DNA of 5,512 bases from Phycisphaeraceae bacterium. GTDB taxonomy: Bacteria; Planctomycetota; Phycisphaerae; Phycisphaerales; Phycisphaeraceae. The translations under genes and the position numbers were made by a program. Numbering within the stretch: position 1 is the first letter of the stretch; every line of letters starts with the position of its first letter. This document shows positions 1 through 5,512 of the stretch, piece after piece. The DNA is taken from assembly GCA_028281215.1 (NCBI GenBank), contig JANQKH010000220.1, positions 1-5,512 on the forward strand, read 5' to 3'. The notes below the pieces were generated by a model that saw only the letters and a list, made by a program, of their open reading frames with translations, was not told the origin of the DNA and searched no databases.

Positions 1-138
1 ACCTTCATTGAAGGCGCGACGCATGTGTTCAACGTTCCGAATCCGACGGCGGTCGACGCCGAGCTTTCAGATGAAGGTCGGCGGTTTGTGGATGCGACGT
101 GCGACTTTGCGTTGCGATGTCTGGAAGCGCGAGGATGA
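1..138 (+). CDS. C-terminal end of an unrecognised protein (5' truncated)
   Basis: An open frame starts at the first base and runs 45 codons to a TGA at 136-138. It is the 3' end of a gene whose start lies left of the window. The visible peptide includes HVFNVPNPTAVDAELSDEGR and ends in an amphipathic helix-like stretch (RRFVDATCDFALRCLEARG). The composition looks like a folded cytoplasmic protein, with no membrane segment or repeat. A Pro-rich turn followed by a terminal helix fits the end of many alpha/beta enzymes, but I do not recognise the family and assign no function. The frame is supported by natural residue composition, GC-rich third positions and a stop followed by a non-coding-looking spacer. 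The gene points the same way as the channel gene, 197 bases downstream. Confidence 0.6.
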   Translation, partial: TFIEGATHVFNVPNPTAVDAELSDEGRRFVDATCDFALRCLEARG

Positions 139-335
139 CAGAATGTGGATAATGCGATCCTCACCGCCCATCAGGAAAGGGTCCAGCAGACAGCATGGAG
201 CTTACACATTGCCCCAAGCGCACAATTCACCGCTTCACGATAGAGTGCGTACGACCTCGGCGGGATTGACGTTTACCGATGCGGGGCGAACGGGGTCGGG
301 GTTCTTCTATTTGACATTGGGCAAGGGTAAAACAC
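139..335. other. Intergenic spacer upstream of the channel gene
   Basis: This 197-base stretch lies between the end of the partial gene and the channel start and presumably holds the channel promoter. I could not find a convincing pair of -35 and -10 boxes. TTGACG at 266-271 has no -10-like box at 16-18 bases. TTGACA at 311-316 is only 19 bases from the start codon. No tRNA-like fold, strong hairpin with a T-run, or repeat was seen. Confidence 0.5.
324..328 (+). promoter_or_regulatory. Ribosome binding site of the channel gene
   Basis: AAGGG lies 7 bases before the ATG at 336. It is a moderate Shine-Dalgarno match that supports this start. Confidence 0.5.
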
Positions 336-1301
336 ATGTCGACCGGTAGTGCGCAAACGCAACGGGAAAGCCAACCACCATTGATCCGACAACTCGGACG
401 GTTTGTCGACTCGGCGTTCTTTCAATACTTCATCCTCGGCGTGATCCTCGCCGCCGCGGTCGTTGTGGGCATCGAAACCTATCCCGGCGTGGTGAAAGAA
501 CACGGCGACCTGTTGCACTTCCTCGACAAACTCATCCTCTGGATTTTCGTTGCCGAGGCGGTGCTCAAAATGGCGCGGCACGGCAAGCATTTTTACCGCT
601 ACTTCACCGATCCGTGGAACGTGTTCGATTTCCTCATCGTTGTTGTCTGTTTCATGCCGGCGGACACCTCCTACGCCGCGGTGCTTCGTCTGGCGCGGAT
701 CATGCGCGCTTTGCGATTGATGACCGCCGTGCCCCAACTGCAACTGCTCGTCGGGGCGCTGATCAAGAGCATCCCGTCCATGGGCTACGTTGGCATTCTT
801 TTGGCGCTGAGCTTTTATGTGTATGCCGTCATGGGTGTGTTCCTTTTCCGAGAAAACGACCCGTTCCACTTCCGCGATCTTCAAACCGCATCGTTGTCGT
901 TGTTCAGGGTCGTCACGCTCGAAGACTGGACCGACGTGATGTACATCAACATGTTCGGCTCCAACAACTACGACGGCTACGAAGGGCTTAACTCCAGCGG
1001 CATCGCCGCTGACCACACCAAGTGTCCGGGGCCGGTCGTAGGTGCGATTTACTTTGTCAGTTTCGTCATGTTCGGCACGATGATCATGCTCAACCTGTTC
1101 ATCGGCGTCATCCTCAACAGCATGGACGAAGCCCGCGAAGACCGCCTGCGCGAACGCCAACAAGCGCAACGCGAGTCCGGCCAGCAGCGGCCCCTTGACA
1201 GTGTCATCGACGACATCGAAGTCCAAATGGAAGATATGAAGTCCAGCCTTCAGAATTTAAGGTTGCGATTAGAGAGCAATGGAGAAAACAAGTCGTCGTG
1301 A
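336..1301 (+). CDS. Voltage-gated cation channel, NaChBac/BacNav-type ion transport protein
   Basis: This 321-aa protein is one six-helix subunit of a tetrameric voltage-gated cation channel in the cytoplasmic membrane. S1 is at about residues 28-48. S2 is at 61-80, with the acidic E74. S3 is at 91-107, with D98. S4 is at 114-132, with R118, R121, R124 and R127 spaced every third residue, the classic voltage-sensor pattern. S5 is at 148-172. The pore helix (about 180-193) leads into the filter T194-L-E-D-W-T-D200, and S6 is at 233-262. Residues 289-315 (I/V/M/L heptads such as IDDIEVQMEDMKSSLQNL) look like the C-terminal coiled coil that assembles BacNav tetramers. Length is slightly above the usual 260-290 aa because of an extended loop (201-232) between filter and S6. 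NaChBac has TLESW in the filter; the extra acids at 197 and 200 suggest calcium or mixed selectivity, which is inference. The ATG at 336 has AAGGG upstream. Family assignment is very secure; the conducted ion is not. Confidence 0.95.
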   Translation: MSTGSAQTQRESQPPLIRQLGRFVDSAFFQYFILGVILAAAVVVGIETYPGVVKEHGDLLHFLDKLILWIFVAEAVLKMARHGKHFYRYFTDPWNVFDFLIVVVCFMPADTSYAAVLRLARIMRALRLMTAVPQLQLLVGALIKSIPSMGYVGILLALSFYVYAVMGVFLFRENDPFHFRDLQTASLSLFRVVTLEDWTDVMYINMFGSNNYDGYEGLNSSGIAADHTKCPGPVVGAIYFVSFVMFGTMIMLNLFIGVILNSMDEAREDRLRERQQAQRESGQQRPLDSVIDDIEVQMEDMKSSLQNLRLRLESNGENKSS

Positions 1302-1382
1302 TCGACAGCGAACTCTTCGTTACGGCTGAAATGCACGTTGCCCATCCAGACTTTTCACCATGCACGAAGCAAGGAGCCAATC
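1302..1382. other. Short spacer between channel and small membrane protein genes
   Basis: These 81 bases separate the channel stop from the next start. No clear terminator hairpin with a T-run is visible, so read-through from the channel gene is possible. No clear promoter was seen either. Confidence 0.4.
1371..1376 (+). promoter_or_regulatory. Strong ribosome binding site that decides the 1383 start
   Basis: AAGGAG lies 6 bases before the ATG at 1383. It favours that start over the in-frame ATG at 1338, which would add a 15-residue polar leader (MPIQTFHHARSKEPI) with no Shine-Dalgarno match in front of it. Confidence 0.75.
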
Positions 1383-1604
1383 ATGGTTCAAATCGGATTA
1401 CTGATGGTCGCCGCCGGGGCGTTGATCATGGGAATTCCGCTGTTGTTGCCCGGCGGGTTGAAGTACCAGAAGGCGACACGGAATCAGCCGGCCAAGTATT
1501 TCAAGGGACCGGCGGCGATCGTGCTTGGCGTGCTGATGATCGCGATCGCCTTGGGTGTGGCGTATTACGCGCTGGTGGAGGTGCCTCGGTGGACGAACTT
1601 CTGA
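1383..1604 (+). CDS. Small two-helix membrane protein, unknown function
   Basis: The product is a 73-aa, very hydrophobic protein with two predicted transmembrane helices, about residues 3-23 and 43-65. They are joined by a basic loop (GLKYQKATRNQPAKYFK, six Lys/Arg). By the positive-inside rule the loop is cytoplasmic and both termini face outward. There is no cysteine, no zinc motif and no enzyme motif, and I do not recognise the family. The start is set by AAGGAG at 1371-1376. The TGA stop (1602-1604) shares its A with an ATG of the downstream frame, and the preferred start of the next gene is only 12 bases further on. The two genes are therefore probably translated from one message and may be coupled. 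A role as a small accessory subunit of a neighbouring membrane protein is possible but unproven. Confidence 0.8.
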   Translation: MVQIGLLMVAAGALIMGIPLLLPGGLKYQKATRNQPAKYFKGPAAIVLGVLMIAIALGVAYYALVEVPRWTNF

Positions 1605-1615
1605 TGGGGGTGGTG

Positions 1616-2239
1616 ATGCGTATCCCGTTGATCTGGAAAAGAACGGCATCCGGTCTGATCATGCTCGGCGTTTTGATCACGCTGCCTTGCTGTAGCCAAG
1701 ACAATGTCGTGCTAGATACCGGCAAGGACCGCAAGGACAGGACAAACAGCAAAGTTGGCCAAGACAGCCAAGACAACAACAACGGCAACGACGGCAAAGC
1801 AGGTGATGGGCACGCGGCCGAGCCGGGCCAGCAAGTTGAGCCCGTCGTGTTTTCCATTCATCGCGCCAGTTGGCAGGCCCGGCCGATGTGGGAGATGTAC
1901 GTTGACCCGTCCACGCAGAAGTCCGTGTATATCGAACCGAAACGGTTGGTCACGAATGCCGACGTCGTGTCCGCGGATCACACCCTTCACGCGGTCGATG
2001 GCAGCCGCGCGATCGCCGTCCGTGTGAAAACGACGACCGGCAACATGTTGCAAAGGGCGACTCAGGCCTGGCAGGGAGAACCGATGGCGATTCGTTTGGA
2101 AGATCGATTGCTCGTCGTCAATGTCGTCGCTGCGATCGGCGAGTATTTCTTGATCTCGGGGCAGTTCGAATCAGAAGCGGAGGCGGTCCGGATCGGTAAG
2201 GGTATTATGTTGCAGGCTGAGAAGTCTTCGTCGCCGTAG
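1616..2239 (+). CDS. Secreted or lipid-anchored protein with a SecDF-head-like C-terminal domain
   Basis: The product is 207 aa. Residues 1-26 form an export signal: basic n-region (MRIPLIWKR), hydrophobic core (SGLIMLGVLITLP), then C25-C26. LPCC resembles a lipobox but is not canonical, because Cys or Pro rather than Gly/Ala/Ser precedes the candidate lipidated cysteine. Residues 34-75 are a low-complexity hydrophilic linker rich in Asp, Asn, Lys, Gly and Gln, probably a tether across the periplasm. The folded part, about 98-200, matches from memory the layout of the SecD P1 head: VYIEPKRLVTNADVVSA, a variable strand pair, a T-rich helix before LLVVNVVAAIGEYFLISG, then FESEAEAVRIGKGI. In SecD the equivalent phrases are V(L)TNxDI..A, AI.LDG.V..AP.V and ISG.F...EA..L. 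Here the domain stands alone without SecD membrane helices. Start choice: ATG 1616 has GGGGGTGG just upstream; ATG 1604, overlapping the previous stop, would add four residues. Export is well supported; domain identity is moderate. Confidence 0.85.
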   Translation: MRIPLIWKRTASGLIMLGVLITLPCCSQDNVVLDTGKDRKDRTNSKVGQDSQDNNNGNDGKAGDGHAAEPGQQVEPVVFSIHRASWQARPMWEMYVDPSTQKSVYIEPKRLVTNADVVSADHTLHAVDGSRAIAVRVKTTTGNMLQRATQAWQGEPMAIRLEDRLLVVNVVAAIGEYFLISGQFESEAEAVRIGKGIMLQAEKSSSP

Positions 2240-2241
2240 GA
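2238..2241 (+). promoter_or_regulatory. Ribosome binding site supporting the GTG start at 2249
   Basis: AGGA overlaps the TAG stop of the upstream gene and lies 7 bases before GTG 2249. It is 19 bases from the alternative ATG at 2261, which is too far to serve it. It therefore favours the GTG. Confidence 0.45.
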
Positions 2242-2248
2242 TCGACTC

Positions 2249-2968
2249 GTGCGCCAATGGATGTCACGCCTCTGGCTGGTCGAATCCACACTTTTGTGCG
2301 TGGCGGTGATCGCGTTGTGGTACAGCAGTGCAAGCCTCGTTTGGCATCGGGTGGACTTTCGTGTTTACGACGATCTGCGTTTTAGCACGGCTGCCGCGCA
2401 TGGTGTCTTCGTTTGCAATCTCTACGTTGACGTCGGCAGACGTACTGACCGCTCATCATCAACAATGCAATTTGATCGCATTGGCGACGATGCCGATTTC
2501 GTTGCCATCGGCGCACAGAATGCCATGAATAAGCATGGCGTCGGTGCCTTCGGATTGGGTGTGTGGTTCAAAGATGAATTCCGACCTCTTGTCGCAGCGT
2601 GCTCGATTCCCTACTGGTTCGTCCTTCTCCTGTTGTGCATTTCACCGACGCGATGGTTGATGCGCCGACCGTCGCGCTGGCGCAACGCCGTCGTGGGCAT
2701 CCTGGTGATTGGCGCGATTCTGATTGGCGTTGCGTTATATCTATTTGGGTCGTATTCCATGGCCTATCGGGCGCGTGTATTTCTTCCGCCGATGGCTGTG
2801 CTGATTTGGTATGTCACCTTGGCCTATCGCCTTCGGATGAAGGCGAACCGAGCCGCGAAGGTGATAGCGCTGGGCTTGTGCGCATCGTGCGGTTATGACC
2901 TGCGCGGATCGGAATCGGCTTGCCCTGAATGCGGGGCGACAATTTCGCATGACACGGTTGTTGAGTGA
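2249..2968 (+). CDS. Four-helix membrane protein with C-terminal GYDLRG zinc ribbon
   Basis: The product is 239 aa, predicted to span the membrane four times: about residues 10-29, 121-137, 147-166 and 175-193. Residues 31-118 would form an exported domain with no motif I recognise. Basic stretches after helix 2 (RWLMRRPSRWRN) and helix 4 (RLRMKANR) place the C-terminus in the cytoplasm. It ends with a zinc ribbon: C211-x-x-C214, GYDLRG (215-220), then C225-P-E-C228-G. This CxxCGYDLRG...CPECG module is widespread in planctomycete proteins of unknown function, often directly after a YW..LLL...P helix like the PYWFVLLLLCISP here. In this protein two extra helices separate the two parts. The start is GTG 2249, with AGGA at 2238-2241 seven bases upstream; ATG 2261 is an in-frame alternative that would still leave helix 1 intact. 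The gap to the previous stop is 9 bases, so co-transcription is likely. Function is unknown. Confidence 0.85.
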   Translation: MRQWMSRLWLVESTLLCVAVIALWYSSASLVWHRVDFRVYDDLRFSTAAAHGVFVCNLYVDVGRRTDRSSSTMQFDRIGDDADFVAIGAQNAMNKHGVGAFGLGVWFKDEFRPLVAACSIPYWFVLLLLCISPTRWLMRRPSRWRNAVVGILVIGAILIGVALYLFGSYSMAYRARVFLPPMAVLIWYVTLAYRLRMKANRAAKVIALGLCASCGYDLRGSESACPECGATISHDTVVE

Positions 2969-3110
2969 TGGCGACAAGCCTGCGTCGCGCCATGCGGGCG
3001 AGTGGCGTTTGTTCTTCACCAATGGATAAGCGATCGGGCATCTCAGGACGGGCAAGTTCCCGGTGGACAACAAGTGGTTGAAAGCGCACACGTCGGTGGC
3101 GCAGTGAGTT
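2969..3110. other. Spacer between convergent genes
   Basis: These 142 bases lie between the stops of two converging genes, where terminators for both would be expected. Only weak hairpins are visible: GCGAC at 2971-2975 with GTCGC at 2984-2988, and CGGG at 3049-3052 with CCCG at 3059-3062. Neither has a T-run. A short + frame with no start codon runs from the TAA at 3027-3029 to a TGA at 3105-3107 and contains HLRTGKFPVDNKWLKAHTSV. It may be chance or a gene remnant; I do not call it a gene. Confidence 0.4.
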
Positions 3111-5512
3111 TTAGCGCGTGGTGCGTTTGCGCCATTGCTCGGCGTTGAGCACTTGCACCGCTCGGTTTTGGTCGAGTCGCAAACCGGTGGCGCGTTCGAC
3201 CATGGCCCGCACCTGTCGGGCGTTGCCTTGGACCGGCGGCGGCAGTTGCCACGCTTGGGCGTTGCCGTCTTCGCCGGCGGTGAGGACGATGCGCGGATTG
3301 GTCGGGTGAAAGGTCACGCTGCGCACGAGGCCGGCATGCGCCGGCGGGAGCGGCAGCGCCATGCCGGACTTCAGATCCCACAGTTGCGGTTGTTTGTTGC
3401 GGCAGCCGACAAGCAACATTGAGCCGTCGGGGCTGAAGGCGGCGGAGCGTACATCGTCGGGATGGGGGAAAGTCTGCAATGCGTTGCCGGTTTCGACGTC
3501 ACGAAGCACCGCCATTTTGTCGAGCCCGCCGGTGATGACGCGACTGTTGGGTCCGAAAACGACGGTCAACACATCGCGTTGGTGCGGAATGGACCAGATC
3601 AGTTCGCCGGTGTCGGCGTTCCACAGGCGGGCGTGGCCGTCGCGACTGCCGGTGAGCACGTGTTTGCCGTCGGGACTGAACGCAGCGGCGAGGACGGGGC
3701 CTTCGTGCTGGAGTGCGTGTTGAATCTTTTTTCCCGCGACATTCCACAGAATCGCGCGGCTGTCTTCGCCGGCAGAGAGGATCGTCTTCGCGTCGGGGCT
3801 GAACGCGGCGGCGTAAACGACAGCGCCGTGTTCGAGTTGCACCAGTTGTGTTTTCGTTTCGATCTTCCACAGTCGAACATAGCCGTCGCGCGCCGCGGTG
3901 AGCAATGTTTTGCCGTCCGGATGCAGGTCGATGGCAAGCACATCGGGGTCGTGCATCGGCGCGGTCTTGTGTGGGAACGTGGCGATGGTTTGGCCGGTGG
4001 TCACGTCGGTGAGTCGCGCGGTGTGATCCCAACTGGCGGTCATGATCCAATTGCCGTCCGCGCTGAACTTCGCCTGCTCGACCCACTTGCCATGGCGGAC
4101 CGTGACGCCGGGTTGATACGCCTCGGAGATGTCCCACAATCGCACAAGGCCGTCGGCGCTGCCGGTGAGCATGCGCTGTCCGGTTGCATCGAACGCGACG
4201 GACCAGACGAGGTCGCCGTGCTTGAGGGGGTTGCCGATTTGCCGGGCGTTGTCGGCCCGCCAGAGCCGCGCGGTGGCGTCGCGGCTTCCGGTGAGGACAC
4301 GGTCGCCGCGCGGGTTGAAGGCGACGGCAAGGATACTGCCTTCATGGTTGAAGCGCGGCAAGTTTGCTTCGGCGCAGGCATTCAGGTCGAACAATGCAGC
4401 TTGCGTGTGACCTGGTCCGTTGCCGCCGGCCAGGATGCGCTTGTCATCGGGGCTGTATGCCGCCGCCCAGATGAAGCCATCGGTGAACACCTGATCACAT
4501 TGCGGTTGAAGCGAATCGGTATGCCGGGTGCGCCACCAACCGCGACGGCCATCCGCTTGATAGCCCGCGGCGAGAAAGGTGTTGCCATCGCTGGTGAAGT
4601 CGACGGCCCAGGTTTGTCCACCTTGTTGATCGAACTGTTTAAGCAAGGCGCCGGTATTGAAATCCCACAGCGCGTAACTGCCGTTGGAGTAACCGACGGC
4701 CAGATGTTTGCTTTTTGGATCGACGGCGATGCTGATCACGCCGAAGGTTCTGTCAGGCGGCCCGATGCGCCGGATCAATTCGCCGGTCTGCATGTTCCAG
4801 ATCGTCGCGGCACTGTCGGCGGCGATGAGTTTGTTTCCATCGGCGGTCAGTTCAACGTCGTAGACGACGTGCGAATGTTCATCGCGGAATTCGCGGACAA
4901 GCTCGGCGGTGTCAATATTCCACACACGCGTACCGCCATCCATGCAGCCGGTGATGATCTGATTGTTCTTCGCAGGCCCGAAGATTGCGTCGTATACCGT
5001 GCCGGGATGTTCGAACATCTGTTGCAGGCGATGGGTGTGTTGCAGGTCGACGGCGATGTGAACGCGCAGGACGTCGGCGACGTCTTGCAGTTCCGCGTCG
5101 GTGGCGATCTGCAACGCACGGGCGAGCCAGAGCAGACTTTGGGCGCGCTCGCCTTCGGCGCGCAAGCGCAGACCGACCTCCAGCGCGCCGACCGACGCTT
5201 CGTGTTTGGCGGCGATGGCGCTGCGGTTGGCGTCCTGCCGGGCGATGAACGCGACGATCGCCAGCGTAACGGCGAGCACGAGCGCAACGCTGACGCCGGC
5301 AAGGAGGCTTCGCATGCGGCGCTGCGCCAGGCGCCGGCTGGACTGGATGAAGTCGGCGTGCAGTTGCGTGGGGCGCGGTTGTTTGTCGGCGACTTCGGCA
5401 AGCCAGCGGTCGGCATCGCTCAACCCGTCGCCGCGCAACAGTCGGCCCACCGGTCGCCCGCGCTGGTCCCATTCCCGTGCGTGCACGAGCAGTTTGGTGT
5501 GCTGCTTGAGAT
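3111..5512 (-). CDS. Membrane-anchored WD40 repeat protein, N-terminus off window; probable TIR- or STAND-type signalling protein
   Basis: The gene reads leftward and is open to the right edge, so the start is missing; about 799 residues are visible. Numbering below counts from the GTG codon at 5486-5484, which is probably an internal Val. Just before it is LKQHTKLL, followed by HAREWDQRGR, RLLRGDGLSDADRWL and PRPTQLHADFIQSSRR. From memory this matches the linker between effector modules (TIR, or STAND NTPase) and WD40 repeats in cyanobacterial and planctomycete proteins. A transmembrane helix follows at about 60-83, then a helical segment (85-150, with SLLWLARALQIAT) typical of WD40-associated stalks. 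About 14 WD40 repeats span 157-747; clear examples are AAAFSPDGKHVLTGSRDGHA and VAFNPRGDRVLTGSRDATA. The tail at 755-790 (ATGLRLD...VQVLNAEQW) is the usual end of planctomycete WD40 regulators. The repeats should be outside the cytoplasm if the N-terminal module is inside. The protein is likely a sensor or scaffold; WD40 identity is certain, the effector type is inference. Confidence 0.93.
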   Translation of the reverse strand, partial: LKQHTKLLVHAREWDQRGRPVGRLLRGDGLSDADRWLAEVADKQPRPTQLHADFIQSSRRLAQRRMRSLLAGVSVALVLAVTLAIVAFIARQDANRSAIAAKHEASVGALEVGLRLRAEGERAQSLLWLARALQIATDAELQDVADVLRVHIAVDLQHTHRLQQMFEHPGTVYDAIFGPAKNNQIITGCMDGGTRVWNIDTAELVREFRDEHSHVVYDVELTADGNKLIAADSAATIWNMQTGELIRRIGPPDRTFGVISIAVDPKSKHLAVGYSNGSYALWDFNTGALLKQFDQQGGQTWAVDFTSDGNTFLAAGYQADGRRGWWRTRHTDSLQPQCDQVFTDGFIWAAAYSPDDKRILAGGNGPGHTQAALFDLNACAEANLPRFNHEGSILAVAFNPRGDRVLTGSRDATARLWRADNARQIGNPLKHGDLVWSVAFDATGQRMLTGSADGLVRLWDISEAYQPGVTVRHGKWVEQAKFSADGNWIMTASWDHTARLTDVTTGQTIATFPHKTAPMHDPDVLAIDLHPDGKTLLTAARDGYVRLWKIETKTQLVQLEHGAVVYAAAFSPDAKTILSAGEDSRAILWNVAGKKIQHALQHEGPVLAAAFSPDGKHVLTGSRDGHARLWNADTGELIWSIPHQRDVLTVVFGPNSRVITGGLDKMAVLRDVETGNALQTFPHPDDVRSAAFSPDGSMLLVGCRNKQPQLWDLKSGMALPLPPAHAGLVRSVTFHPTNPRIVLTAGEDGNAQAWQLPPPVQGNARQVRAMVERATGLRLDQNRAVQVLNAEQWRKRTTR
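3246..5018 (-). repeat. Array of about 14 WD40 repeats (two probable seven-bladed propellers)
   Basis: In-frame repeats of about 37-45 codons encode the pattern H..V....FSPDG..(L/I)LTG..D...RLW(D/N)..TG. Approximate starts in the visible protein are residues 157, 203, 245, 289, 336, 379, 421, 463, 512, 552, 593, 634, 674 and 715. Units 4 and 5 (289-370) are the most degenerate, with an insert such as GYQADGRRGWWRT in unit 4. Units 6-11 are the closest to consensus. Fourteen units would make two seven-bladed propellers, an inference from the count. The nucleotide sequence is only moderately similar between units, so this is an old array rather than a fresh tandem duplication. Confidence 0.85.

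Noticed and set aside
311..316. Perfect TTGACA as a -35 promoter box for the channel
   Set aside because: A -10 box at normal spacing would fall on the start codon at 336, and nothing like TATAAT is there. It could only work for a leaderless or internal transcript.
8..349. 113-codon + frame covering the left edge and spacer
   Set aside because: It is out of frame with the natural-looking C-terminal peptide in 1-138, has a shadow-like composition, and overlaps the ribosome site and start of the channel gene.
273..1226. 317-codon open frame on the minus strand opposite the channel gene
   Set aside because: It mirrors the channel codons, is loaded with His, Asp, Val and Arg as antisense frames of GC-rich genes are, and has no recognisable domain. 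The + strand channel is unmistakable.
1298..1615. Upstream extension of the exported-protein frame to an ATG at 1298
   Set aside because: It would overlap the whole two-helix gene, encode a composition unlike a real protein, and bury the export signal about 106 residues inside. Start 1616 (or 1604) puts the signal at the N-terminus.
1679..1693. A canonical lipobox in the exported protein
   Set aside because: The residues before the two cysteines are T-L-P-C-C, without Gly, Ala or Ser at -1. Lipidation is possible but not shown, so I describe it as secreted or lipid-anchored.
2741..3091. Minus-strand frame overlapping the end of the zinc-ribbon gene and the spacer
   Set aside because: No ribosome site or domain. 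It lies mostly antisense to the zinc-ribbon codons, where the CxxC pairs on the + strand give the true frame.
3246..5018. Recent tandem DNA duplication or CRISPR-like repeats
   Set aside because: The periodicity is that of WD40 protein repeats. Units differ at many bases and there are no conserved direct repeats with unique spacers.

Overview
The window looks like a planctomycete chromosome fragment, possibly of the Phycisphaerae. It has moderately high GC. Three protein traits point this way. A membrane protein ends in a CxxC-GYDLRG-CPECG zinc ribbon. A long WD40 protein carries the conserved ATGLRLD...VQVLNAEQW tail seen in planctomycete WD40 regulators. A lipoprotein-like protein appears to carry a free-standing SecDF-head-like domain. 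The taxonomic call is inferred from family knowledge; no rRNA or marker gene is present.

Layout. The left edge (1-138, +) is the last 45 codons of an unrecognised gene. After a 197-base spacer comes a complete single-domain voltage-gated cation channel (336-1301, +) of the NaChBac/BacNav type. It has a four-arginine S4, the selectivity-filter sequence TLEDWTD and a C-terminal coiled coil. Next, on the same strand, are three close-packed genes: a 73-aa two-helix membrane protein (1383-1604), a 207-aa secreted, possibly lipidated protein (1616-2239), and a four-helix membrane protein with the C-terminal zinc ribbon (2249-2968). The short gaps suggest a co-transcribed envelope cluster, and the channel may be its first gene.

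A 142-base spacer (2969-3110) separates this cluster from a convergent gene. That gene (3111 to beyond 5512, -) runs off the right edge. It encodes a membrane-anchored protein whose visible part is a signalling-type linker, one transmembrane helix, a short helical domain, about 14 WD40 repeats (probably two seven-bladed propellers) and a conserved tail. The linker (HTKLL...REW...RGR..LLRG) resembles the one joining TIR or STAND-type effector modules to WD40 repeats in other bacteria, so the missing N-terminus is probably such a module.

How the genes work together: the four + strand products from 336 to 2968 are all predicted to be in or anchored to the cytoplasmic membrane, or exported. Only the channel has a clear biochemical role. 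No RNA gene, CRISPR array, insertion sequence, integrase or convincing terminator was found.
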